The translations under genes and the position numbers were made by a program. From IMG/VR virus record IMGVR_UViG_3300023239_000019, positions 1 through 36,755 of that record: DNA of 36,755 nt, one strand, 5' to 3'. A model generated the notes under the pieces. It was not told where the DNA came from. It saw only the letters and a program-made list of their open reading frames with translations, and did not search any database. The stretch comes from a virus. Every line of letters begins with the position of its first letter. The stretch's first letter is position 1. Shown here piece after piece: positions 28,001 to 34,699 of the stretch.

Positions 28001-28576
28001 AGCACTACTTAATCTATACTGCTCTGTAGGTACACCTGCAACTGTATCTTTTTTTGCAGGGCGTCCAATACTAGAATTAACAGGCAGCGCTGCATTTAAA
28101 ATTTTAGTAAATTGTTCTTGCCAATTAGGGTTGCTTGGATCGTTCCAGATAACTGTTTGGTTTGCTAAGTTTATGTTATTTGAATCTCTAACAACTTCTG
28201 TTGTGTTAACACTTTCAATTTTAAGCAACCCGTTTGCTGCTTGATTACGTTTAGGATTGTAGGAAAGCAAACGTGCAAGACGGAGAACTGATTCTCTACG
28301 TTCTGCAAGCTCTAAAAAGTTTTCACGTGCATTTAAGTCAGTACGGAAAGCAATGTTTTGACCTAGGAAAGCAATTAGATCAATAAGTGCAAGGTACTCT
28401 GAACTTTCAATGTAATCGTTAAAATCTTCTGGATAATTTTGACGAATGTAATTGATCATTGTTCGACGTAAATTGTCAAAGTCGTATGATTTGAAGTCGG
28501 CGTTTCTATAACTCTGATAGATACGCTTCCAATCTTCTGCTACTAATAAACGGTTTTGTCTGTCTGTACTTGACAT
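25061..28576 (-). CDS. 6: Baseplate wedge protein gp6 (1171 aa, enlarged)
   Basis: The N-terminus (LVAEDWKRIYQSYRNADFKSY, then RQNYPEDFNDYIESSEYLAL, then IAFLGQNIAFRTDLNARENF) is the hallmark start of T4-like gp6, the baseplate wedge protein that forms the inner ring joining the six wedges around the hub. A baseplate-J-like part lies around residues 430-490 (YYTQNRMITAEDYQIAP, VKSVNRTASGI). The C-terminal end (FGEPFYFTELSTYVMQQL, then FVIVPNQ) also fits this superfamily. At 1171 residues it is much longer than T4 gp6 (660). The extra length lies in the central and later beta-rich part. ATG 28576 follows AGAGGAAA by 9 bases and a late promoter-like element at 28605..28611. The giant gene begins 2 bases after its stop, so the two form one transcript. 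Confidence 0.92.
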   Translation of the reverse strand: MSSTDRQNRLLVAEDWKRIYQSYRNADFKSYDFDNLRRTMINYIRQNYPEDFNDYIESSEYLALIDLIAFLGQNIAFRTDLNARENFLELAERRESVLRLARLLSYNPKRNQAANGLLKIESVNTTEVVRDSNNINLANQTVIWNDPSNPNWQEQFTKILNAALPVNSSIGRPAKKDTVAGVPTEQYRLSSANTELPVYGFNKTISGSTSRFEIVSTDVDNGEIKEEAPFPGNNFAFLYRNDGKGPASSNTGYFCHFRQGAMDQGTFTVDSPSTNQVVAIDATNINNSDVWLYKVDNFGLEEELWSKVDAVEGNNVIYNSLSKSIRNIYSVLTRANDRISLIFSDGTFGNLPQGNFRVYYRTSKNQRIVIEPADMRGVSIKVPYISKTGKTEQVTMVFQLKYTVDNASSSESSASIKRNAPATYYTQNRMITAEDYQIAPLSISQEIIKVKSVNRTASGISRYLDLVDATGKYSKTNLFGIDGIITKEFLIPKLKFSFISKTDIEGAIANIIEPILTDKKIKNYYYNSFPKTLVGDLGITWNSQTVDTNQNTGYFTNTVGTRSQLSAFTASTLKLLKPGTLVKFEPPVGKYFQSENDNKLGNILSSGIPSGGTLYKWTKIISVVGDGTATNADGTGPVMLNDNIPGDLLDVANRARLTQIIPRLATELQPAVSLQLIDQVFAYNSFGLRFDVNIGEWRIVTTNNLNIDSLFSIGKTGDTTNQQLDASWLLLFETNGETYTITYRASRYVFESAEEIRFYFDSSDKIYNNRTGKIIKDKISVLNINKSPDLTSPFAVDFDWEIVEEYRDAEGYVDSSKIQVSFFDGDDDGVVDDPQIFDEIVNETVNPLTKYVFQLKTTTIDGVEEYNYISTAVSTDLGKYVFSDGTGSIQVIDTKISLSNTTMADNNQIFYFIAEDLFQILNKTTGVLTTTQSYLAKIGRDKLKFHYVHAADASSRIDPSVSNIVDVYLLTKSYDNNFRLYIDGTVSTKPLSPSSDQLYLNYGQSLNKIKSISDEIIYHPVKYKILFGEIADATLQAKFKIVKNPDIVINDNDIKTRVIAAINEFFALENWEFGEPFYFTELSTYVMQQLTPNLVTFVIVPNQAAQTFGSLFEIKSESDEIFISAATVADIELIDAVTATRLRSSGAITTNATTVNTGLTSSGLSITGGPY

Positions 28577-28604
28577 GGATTTGCTTTCCTCTTAACTTAT
28601 AGTG

Positions 28605-28611
28605 TATTTAT
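28605..28611 (-). promoter_or_regulatory. Late promoter -10 element (ATAAATA)
   Basis: The minus strand reads AATAAATAC in the 60-base gap between gp25 and gp6, 28 bases before ATG 28576. It matches seven of eight T4 late consensus bases and shares the ATAAATAC core with the elements at 5571 and 10221. Confidence 0.6.
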
Positions 28612-28636
28612 TAATTTGAATAAACCACGTATATAA

Positions 28637-29086
28637 TTAATTGGCTAAAAATCCGTTATTTTGGTCAAATATTAATTGCATATTTTCTACAATATTGTAG
28701 GGTAAAAATATCAATGTTGCTTCTATTTGTAAGCCACTTTCGTACTGATCAACTACTATGTTAGTAACACTTACTCTAGGATCGTAGTTAATAATAGTAG
28801 TTACATTTTCAGCAATAATCTGTTTGATATTTTCAGTTAATGGTTCATATAGAATGTCCCAAATAATTGTACCAAAATTAGGATTGCTTAAAAGTTCGCC
28901 TTGACGAATATGAAAGTGATTAATAATATCTTGTTTTACAATTTGTAAATCATACAGTTGAAATCCAACATTGTTTGGATTAACTGTAGAAAATCCCCTA
29001 TAGGTTTTTTCACCTATACCATAGTCAGGACGAGTAGTACCTTTTACAGTAATTTGTTTATAAAGATTTTTCTCTAGTGTGCTCAT
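28637..29086 (-). CDS. 25: Baseplate wedge protein gp25 (149 aa)
   Basis: This is a gp25/GPW-type baseplate protein, conserved from phages to type VI secretion (TssE). It joins wedges near the sheath and, with gp6 and gp53, forms the wedge core that starts sheath polymerisation. Diagnostic features are a central helix-turn segment (YDLQIVKQDIINHFHIRQGE), then LSNPNFGTIIWDILYEPL, a variant of the family's RxFGxxLxxxLFEP motif, then an ITNIVV-type strand (SVTNIVVDQYESG) and a hydrophobic strand (EATLIFLPYNIVENMQL). The length is close to the T4 protein (132). ATG 29086 lies 12 bases after the gp5 stop with an AAGG site 10 bases upstream, so it is co-transcribed with gp5. Confidence 0.92.
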   Translation of the reverse strand: MSTLEKNLYKQITVKGTTRPDYGIGEKTYRGFSTVNPNNVGFQLYDLQIVKQDIINHFHIRQGELLSNPNFGTIIWDILYEPLTENIKQIIAENVTTIINYDPRVSVTNIVVDQYESGLQIEATLIFLPYNIVENMQLIFDQNNGFLAN

Positions 29087-29098
29087 ACTGTATTTACC

Positions 29099-30673
29099 TT
29101 AATCTTGTCGGCCTGTTCTAGACACAGTACTAGTAACTGTTGCTGCTCCGGCTCTTGCTTGCCTTAAAATAGCATCATCATAAGGCGGTGTAGTAACTGC
29201 TCCTGCTCTTGCTTCTGCTTCTCCTGCTGCTCCTTCGGAACTTGCACCTGATGCATTTCTCGAAGGTGTGCTTGTAACAGTTGTATTACTTATTGCTGCT
29301 CGTTCTGCTGATGTTAATCCCGATGCTGCAACTGTACCCGGAGCACATTTTTCATACGTATCTCCTAAAGGCACTGTAGCACCGTCTTTTACAGCAACCG
29401 GAGTTCCAGATGCACTTCCTGATCCGCTAGGTATTACCGATGGCGGAGACGGGGCCGCAGCAACTGCTGCCGCCGGCCCGTTCATATGTATAACCGATGC
29501 AGTTTCGTAATGGCCTGCACTAGCAATATTACTAGTTCCTGCGCAAGTTAATCTACCGTCAGCGCCCACTAATAAATCCCAGTTTGCACCAGTTTGTGTT
29601 GCCATCTGATTTGCTGCAACTATATTAACATCTGCTCCAGCTTTTAAATTAATATTTTTTGCAGCAGTAAAATTTATATCATTATCTGATTTAAAACTAA
29701 TATTGTTTTTTGAATAAACTTCTATTGCTCCGCCGGCTGTCATTTCAATCCAACTTTGACCACTTCCGTGTGCAATATACACTAAGTCTTCTGTATTGTG
29801 GAAAAGTATCTGATGTCCTGTACGTGTTCTAATTCTTACTAATTCGTTCATAGGCAGTGTTGGATCACCGCCTTGATCTAATGTTGCATATTCACTAGGA
29901 GTTGTTGCAGCTGGGCCTTTTCTATACAAACTAGGATCGCCATCATCCATTACAAAAGTTGAACCAGTTAGTCTCGATGATGGAATTTCTGTTTGTGCAT
30001 TTTCAGCACCTACTTTTACTTTAGGCTTTCCTGGTCTACGGTCTAGCGGGCCGGGTGTACTCATTCCAAATACCATACTAGGTACTTCTCGTCTAGCACT
30101 GGAACTAGTAGTGCCTCTAATTGGATCACTAAGTAAGCCGGCTTTAGTAAGTTGTGCTATTGCATCCGTGTTAACAGGTTTTAAAAACTGCGTAGGGTCG
30201 TTACCAACGCCTGGTTCATTTCTTTTGTTGTATTCTCCAACAGGAGAAATTGCAGTTTGATTTTCTTTGTTGTATTTTGTACTTGCATTTCCAGGTACCA
30301 TAAAGTTCATAAACTTTTCTTGTACACAGCCGATCCAAAATCCTCGACTTTTATTTCCTTCTGCAAATATAACTAGTACTTGTGTCCCGACGTCCGGTGG
30401 CACTGCCCACATTCCGTAACTTTTTTGAGTATAATCAAATCCGTTGTTGTCGCTTGTTCCGTCGTAAGGTGTAATTCCGTAAAACGGACTTAGATAACTT
30501 ACTATTGCCATTTCGCCAGTAACGTCTGTGGTGTTTCCTTCAGTTGATGATTTTAACAATTCAACTTCTAGTGAACCCATGTACTCAGTGTCTAAGTGAT
30601 TGCGCACCACAGCCAAAAAGGGACCAGGGCCTTCAAATATATTATCACCTGGGGTTCTTGCTTCTGTTGCCAT
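29099..30673 (-). CDS. 5: Baseplate hub spike protein gp5 without an evident lysozyme domain (524 aa)
   Basis: The N-terminal ~115 residues fit the gp5 OB-fold domain (FLAVVRNHLDTEYMGSLEVELL, YGMWAVPPDVGTQVLVIFAEG, RGFWIGCVQE) that binds the hub. Residues ~290-390 form the spike: a WIEMTAGGAIEVYSKNNI start, then alternating repeats (SFKSDNDINFTAAKNINLKAG), typical of the triple-stranded beta-helix. The region between (about 120-260) is a Pro/Gly/charged linker containing RREVPSMVFGMSTPGP and no recognisable T4-lysozyme domain. The family member therefore probably pierces without enzymatic wall digestion, as I recall for marine T4-like phages. The C-terminal ~130 residues are Ala/Gly/Ser/Pro-rich and end with a motif (478-511) shared with the neighbouring hub protein. 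ATG 30673 has AAGGA 7 bases upstream. Confidence 0.9.
   Translation of the reverse strand: MATEARTPGDNIFEGPGPFLAVVRNHLDTEYMGSLEVELLKSSTEGNTTDVTGEMAIVSYLSPFYGITPYDGTSDNNGFDYTQKSYGMWAVPPDVGTQVLVIFAEGNKSRGFWIGCVQEKFMNFMVPGNASTKYNKENQTAISPVGEYNKRNEPGVGNDPTQFLKPVNTDAIAQLTKAGLLSDPIRGTTSSSARREVPSMVFGMSTPGPLDRRPGKPKVKVGAENAQTEIPSSRLTGSTFVMDDGDPSLYRKGPAATTPSEYATLDQGGDPTLPMNELVRIRTRTGHQILFHNTEDLVYIAHGSGQSWIEMTAGGAIEVYSKNNISFKSDNDINFTAAKNINLKAGADVNIVAANQMATQTGANWDLLVGADGRLTCAGTSNIASAGHYETASVIHMNGPAAAVAAAPSPPSVIPSGSGSASGTPVAVKDGATVPLGDTYEKCAPGTVAASGLTSAERAAISNTTVTSTPSRNASGASSEGAAGEAEARAGAVTTPPYDDAILRQARAGAATVTSTVSRTGRQD
29141..29242 (-). repeat. C-terminal SSEGAAGEA / YDDA motif in gp5
   Basis: Residues 478-489 of gp5 (SSEGAAGEAEAR) and 498-511 (YDDAILRQARAGAA) match the C-terminal motifs of the adjacent 915-aa protein (see 30720..30911). 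The order is the same: one Ser-Glu-Gly-x-Ala-Gly-Glu-Ala unit, a short linker, then YDDA-x-L-R. Confidence 0.75.
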
Positions 30674-30683
30674 TGTTTATTCC

Positions 30684-33431
30684 TTAGAACGATCCTGATT
30701 GTTGTTGTGCAGAAATATTAGCTGCTTGTTTTGCTCTCAACGCTCTTAACGGTGCATCATCATACGTACTTCCAGCAGCCGGATTTGGCTTACTAGCTAG
30801 TCGTTGTGCAGCAGCTTCGCCGGCGGTGCCTTCTGATTGTGTACCAGCTCCTGAGTTAGATGCTCCGTTTACATTTCTTCTTGCAGCAGCTTCGCCTGCT
30901 GTGCCTTCTGAACTTGCACCAACAGCTGGGTTAGCCGGAGTAGTAGTTATTTGTCCTCCTGCATTATCTGTATTAACTAGCGTGCTAGTAGCTGGTGCAA
31001 GATTATCGTCATCCTGCCTTGGTCTACGTATAGTTTGTAAAGTTTGTGTAAATTGTCCGTTACTAAATTTATTAGCACAAAATATTACTTTATATAATCC
31101 ACTAAATTCTCCTACAGGAGTAGTGCCGCCGCCTGGAAATTCCATATAACCATTTGGACCGTAGTCTAATGGAGTTCTAAAGTTAAGTGCAATATCAACT
31201 TCCCCATTTTCATAATTCATTGTGCCGTCGGCTGTAATGTTTAGTACTCCTGGAACTTGCAATGCATTATAGTTGCCCATCCCGCTATCACAAATATAAT
31301 ATGGATCGCCTAGTATTTCTAAATCAACCATAACTAAATCAACACTACTATTAACTAATGCATCATTAAACATTCTAGCAACTTGCGATTCAGGATGGGC
31401 ACCATCTAACGTAGTCTTATTTTTTTGAGTAACTACTCTATCTAGAGTTTTGCCAAGATTTCCTGCTGACGCATTTCCTTTAGAAGTACTAGGTGTTGCT
31501 CTTTGACCACTCGAAGTAGTTTCATTTTTAATAGCAGTTTTACTATCTGCACCTGCTTGACCAAGGTCGCCGGCAATACTTGAAAAGAATGCAGTATTAA
31601 ATCTAATATCAAAATTAATAATATCTTTATTTTTTCCTGTATAGATATAATTGTATTCTTTAGCTACTTGGGTTTTTAATTGAGGAATGCCAGGGCTTTT
31701 TGCACTAGCAGATTGAAATATACTTATATGTACAAGATACGGCACAACTCTATAAACAAATATTCTTGACGGGGTTCCAGTTTGTGAAACTACTTCGGGA
31801 CTAGAGTCACTATTATAAACTTGCGTTTGAATTCTAAACCAAGGAACCATTCCATATTTGTCTGGCGTCTTAGATGCAATTGCTCTGCCGTAATCACTAG
31901 CAATAATAACTTCTTCAATTATAGTTTGTATTTTTTGCCCTGCTGCAAATGTACCAGTGCGTACATCGCCCGATATTTGTATTTTGCATCTATCTACTTT
32001 GCCTTTGATTGTTTCACTTTCTGAATTAGTAGGTGTTGCAAGTGGTCGTTTGCTACTGTCAAAATTAGATTTAGTAATCTTAGCTTTGCCAATGTCGTTC
32101 ATGTTTTGTGTTTTTTCGGCATACTCGCGAATATTTTCTCCAATACTAGATCGTTTAATTGTTATTCCGGCAGCATTTTTTATTTCATTTCTATAATCAA
32201 CTGGAACTTTTCCATTTATGTCTCCTGTTTGCGATATATAAAATTTTCTTATTTCTTCGTCAGTAAATTCTCGAGTAGTTGCAGTATCGTCTGCTGTCTC
32301 TTCCGGTTGTCCCATCATAAACTGTTGCGATTCTTCATTTGAAGATGAAGTGTTTGGAAACATTATAATATATTGATCAGCTTTTTTTGTTTTGCCGGCT
32401 TTTTCGCCTGCAAGTTGTCTATCGTTTATAATACGGGTTAAACTATTAGCTCCTGTTTGTAACATTTCAGCAACAGATGCTCCTGTAAAGGTTGTGTCAG
32501 TATGTGTTGTTTGTGTTTCGTCAGTTAATGCAGTTTCTTGATAAGGAATTGCAGTTACGGAATATACACTGCCTGATTCTGTTACATCAAATTCAATGTT
32601 TACCAGTTTTAAAGGAAACATTCTGCGTAAGTTACTTGCATGAATAAATTGTCCAGCATCATTGTAGCCTTTAAATTCTACAGTAAGAAGATACGGAGCA
32701 TCAATGTAAGTAGGATAACCTGCTCGTATTGCTGATACTTGTAATGCTTGTAAAAATAACCCCATACTGTAAGGTTCGGTTACTTTAAAACTAATACTTG
32801 TTGCATTTGTAGACCGAGTACCGTCATTGCCGGCGACAATAGTTGCAATTTCAACATCATCAATAAAGTATTCAATTTTTCCTTTTGCTTCATACAACGT
32901 TGCACTGCCGGGTGTTGGGCCGCCGCCGCTTCTAAGTATTACAATACTGGGATCCCTACGACGGTATGTGACATCTGGAAATGATAGTTCTTGTGCTGTT
33001 AGGCATCCCAACGTAAAGACATAATTGAAGCTGGTAAATTGTTCTAGCGGATTAGGAAGTGCACTGCCGCTCATTCCGTTTGGTGATCCAAAGCCGCCAC
33101 CGAACGATGCTCCTAAAAATCCGCCTAGGCCGCCTTTAATTCTATCCATTATGCCGACGCCTAACCCACTAGCAATGTTACCAACTAAACTTTGTCCTAT
33201 TCCTGGGCCAGTTAACCCATTTAAACTATTTGCAAGATTAACTGTTGCACCTTTTAAGTCTTGTACAGATCCCGATACAGAATCTAAAACTCCGTCAACT
33301 GAAATATTACCGCTTTGCGCAAACTTTTTAGCCGATGAAATTAGTTGCGGGGTAGCTGCATCAATAGTATCAGAAAAACTTTTTCCTGCTGCTTTTAATC
33401 TCGACGCTACATTTTGCGGAACTACTGCCAT
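30684..33431 (-). CDS. Putative baseplate hub structural protein, gp27-like position (915 aa)
   Basis: This protein sits between gp53 and gp5, where the gp27-type hub partner of gp5 would be expected, and no other candidate is visible in the window. The identification is by position, not motif. The first ~125 residues are Gly/Ser/Ala-rich with short hydrophobic helices. From ~130 a folded region begins (NPLEQFTSFNYVFTLG, LTAQELSFPDVTYRRRD). The middle (~590-730) contains RVVPYLVHISIFQS, a YNYIYTGKNKDIINFDIRFN segment and LGDPYYICDSGMGNY, which I recall from structural proteins of marine T4-like phages. The C-terminal ~80 residues are low-complexity with two SEGTAGEAAA repeats and a YDDA box like those of gp5. 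ATG 33431 has AGGAA 7 bases upstream. Other possibilities are a fused hub or tape-measure-associated protein. Confidence 0.72.
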   Translation of the reverse strand: MAVVPQNVASRLKAAGKSFSDTIDAATPQLISSAKKFAQSGNISVDGVLDSVSGSVQDLKGATVNLANSLNGLTGPGIGQSLVGNIASGLGVGIMDRIKGGLGGFLGASFGGGFGSPNGMSGSALPNPLEQFTSFNYVFTLGCLTAQELSFPDVTYRRRDPSIVILRSGGGPTPGSATLYEAKGKIEYFIDDVEIATIVAGNDGTRSTNATSISFKVTEPYSMGLFLQALQVSAIRAGYPTYIDAPYLLTVEFKGYNDAGQFIHASNLRRMFPLKLVNIEFDVTESGSVYSVTAIPYQETALTDETQTTHTDTTFTGASVAEMLQTGANSLTRIINDRQLAGEKAGKTKKADQYIIMFPNTSSSNEESQQFMMGQPEETADDTATTREFTDEEIRKFYISQTGDINGKVPVDYRNEIKNAAGITIKRSSIGENIREYAEKTQNMNDIGKAKITKSNFDSSKRPLATPTNSESETIKGKVDRCKIQISGDVRTGTFAAGQKIQTIIEEVIIASDYGRAIASKTPDKYGMVPWFRIQTQVYNSDSSPEVVSQTGTPSRIFVYRVVPYLVHISIFQSASAKSPGIPQLKTQVAKEYNYIYTGKNKDIINFDIRFNTAFFSSIAGDLGQAGADSKTAIKNETTSSGQRATPSTSKGNASAGNLGKTLDRVVTQKNKTTLDGAHPESQVARMFNDALVNSSVDLVMVDLEILGDPYYICDSGMGNYNALQVPGVLNITADGTMNYENGEVDIALNFRTPLDYGPNGYMEFPGGGTTPVGEFSGLYKVIFCANKFSNGQFTQTLQTIRRPRQDDDNLAPATSTLVNTDNAGGQITTTPANPAVGASSEGTAGEAAARRNVNGASNSGAGTQSEGTAGEAAAQRLASKPNPAAGSTYDDAPLRALRAKQAANISAQQQSGSF
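30720..30911 (-). repeat. Two SEGTAGEAAA repeats plus YDDA box at the C-terminus of the 915-aa protein
   Basis: Residues 841-852 (SEGTAGEAAARR) and 866-877 (SEGTAGEAAAQR) are near-identical repeats, followed by YDDAPLRALRAKQAA at 890-904. The same module, with one repeat, ends the neighbouring gp5. Confidence 0.8.
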
Positions 33432-33432
33432 A

Positions 33433-33735
33433 TTATATTCCTAATACTTTTGATAATGCGGCGCCTTTGGGTACATAAATTTGTATTCCTGCTATTAAAT
33501 CAAATACAGGATCTTTAAGTATTTCCATATTGCGTTGGGCAAAAACCCACCATAAGTCTTTATCGCCATATAAGTCAAATGCTAACAGATCAGGGCGATG
33601 TGTATACTGAGGCTGTATTGTAACTAATACATCGTCTGATTCTGCAGGGATAGGTCGTATTTTTAAAATGTCAAGATACTGACCTTCTTGTGTAGGTGTG
33701 TTAAACCAAGGACTAGTTCCAATATAATTTGCCAT
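33433..33735 (-). CDS. 53: Baseplate wedge protein gp53 (100 aa)
   Basis: A compact gp53-type wedge protein. After an N-terminal SPWFNTPTQEGQYLDIL comes the characteristic core THRPDLLAFDLYGDKDLWWVFAQRN split across residues ~46-70, then FDLIAGIQIYVPKGA, a LysM-like ending. T4 gp53 is 196 residues, so this is the short form that, from memory, marine T4-like phages carry. It helps bind wedges together around the hub during baseplate assembly. Its ATG overlaps the stop of the gp48 gene (TAATG), and its own stop lies 1 base before the next ATG, so all three genes should be translated from one late transcript starting near 34635. Confidence 0.9.
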   Translation of the reverse strand: MANYIGTSPWFNTPTQEGQYLDILKIRPIPAESDDVLVTIQPQYTHRPDLLAFDLYGDKDLWWVFAQRNMEILKDPVFDLIAGIQIYVPKGAALSKVLGI

Positions 33736-34619
33736 TAGATAAATCCTTGTCCGTTGCCTTTGGCATATCCGCCACTGACAAACTTGTCTAGGCTAAATTG
33801 TTGTACAGCTCGTCTGCTGTATGTCGGCATCAATACTACTGCTACGTTGCATCTAGTTGGTGCCCAGGTATCTAGTGAGGGTATGTAGATATAATCTACA
33901 TCTGGCGGCAGTTCGCAAGTAAATTGTTGAACTACAACTGGAACATTTTTAAAAACATAATCGCCGTAGCCGTTAAGTTGTACTACTGGTGGCGGACTAC
34001 CTTGATTGCTTGAATTACCGTAGGACATTTTCGTAACACTTCTCAAGTAGTGTACCATTGCTACCCAATATACTCCTTCTGATTCATTTTCAATAATAAA
34101 ATCTCCACTGATCTGAATGTTATCAGGTTGACTACTTTGATAAACAGGAAAAGGATAGTTACTGTGTGTAGGTTTAACTTGGCTGTAAGTAGCACTATGC
34201 GACATAATAATACTAGGCGTATACGGAAAAATCATTCCGTTTGTTTCTGCTAATGCTGCCGAAAGTGTTGGTTCTAAACCCATACCTGGTGGTAAAGAAA
34301 GTCGGACACGCCAGTCATCGTTATCAGCTCCTTGCCAGCTAACTTCTGAAAATCCAACAGCTCCTGGCATACCAAACTTAGGAAGGCCGCCGCCACGCAA
34401 TAAACTCATAAAGTTTTTAGCACTAAATATATCCTCAGCAATGCCTTTTACTGCGTTACCAGCTTGTCCAATTAATCCTTGACCAAAACTAGCAGCACTA
34501 CCTAATAGGTTGTTTACTGCTGCTGATGCTTGTGGAGACACTGAATTGCGAGCCTGCGATGCTGCTGACGAAAGTGCTGCTGATGCCTGTTGTTTTAGGC
34601 CGCCGAAATTAATTGCCAT
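33735..34619 (-). CDS. 48: Baseplate tail-tube cap protein gp48 (294 aa)
   Basis: The tail-tube cap at the baseplate-tube junction, from which tube polymerisation starts. The N-terminal ~75 residues are Ala/Ser/Gly-rich and flexible. The conserved part starts near 90 (GFSEVSWQGADNDDWRVRLSL split) and includes MIFPYTPSIIMSHSATY, KPTHSNYPFPVYQSSQPD, FIIENESEGVYWVAMVHYLR and DTWAPTRCNVAVVLMPTYSR. I recognise these from gp48 of marine T4-like phages, and they show the tube-protein-like fold shared with gp54 and gp19. It could also be called gp54-like, since the two are homologous in T4. It is the first gene of the late cluster, with a CTAAATA element at 34641..34647 and AGGAG 10 bases before ATG 34619. 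Confidence 0.87.
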   Translation of the reverse strand: MAINFGGLKQQASAALSSAASQARNSVSPQASAAVNNLLGSAASFGQGLIGQAGNAVKGIAEDIFSAKNFMSLLRGGGLPKFGMPGAVGFSEVSWQGADNDDWRVRLSLPPGMGLEPTLSAALAETNGMIFPYTPSIIMSHSATYSQVKPTHSNYPFPVYQSSQPDNIQISGDFIIENESEGVYWVAMVHYLRSVTKMSYGNSSNQGSPPPVVQLNGYGDYVFKNVPVVVQQFTCELPPDVDYIYIPSLDTWAPTRCNVAVVLMPTYSRRAVQQFSLDKFVSGGYAKGNGQGFI

Positions 34620-34640
34620 TATTTGTTGTCTCCTATATGT

Positions 34641-34647
34641 TATTTAG
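34641..34647 (-). promoter_or_regulatory. Late promoter -10 element (CTAAATA) for the structural cluster
   Basis: The minus strand reads CTAAATA at 34647..34641, 21 bases before ATG 34619. This is the form of the late element reported for T4-like cyanophages. It directly touches the -35 hexamer (34648..34653) of the divergent gp55 promoter. Confidence 0.65.
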
Positions 34648-34676
34648 TTGACAAAATTAAGTATGTATATTATAAT
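34648..34676 (+). promoter_or_regulatory. Perfect-consensus sigma-70 (early) promoter for gp55
   Basis: TTGACA at 34648-34653, a 17-base spacer and TATAAT at 34671-34676 match the sigma-70 consensus exactly. Initiation would be near 34683, leaving a leader of about 17 bases with a GGAGAG site before the gp55 ATG at 34700. Confidence 0.9.
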
Positions 34677-34699
34677 GTATTATAACTATTGGAGAGTTC

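Noticed and set aside
28570-28600. TTGACA on the plus strand at the start of gp6 as an early promoter
   Set aside because: At 17-base spacing the -10 would be TAACTT, and no plus-strand gene follows.
29090-29098. GGTAAATAC as a late promoter for gp25
   Set aside because: It is only about 4 bases from the gp25 ATG, leaving no room for a leader. The AAGG within it is better explained as the ribosome-binding site.
32827-33444. Two consecutive plus-strand open frames of 65 and 139 residues
   Set aside because: Both are antisense to the Gly/Ser-rich N-terminal part of the 915-aa hub gene. Proline-rich shadow composition and lack of start signals argue against them.
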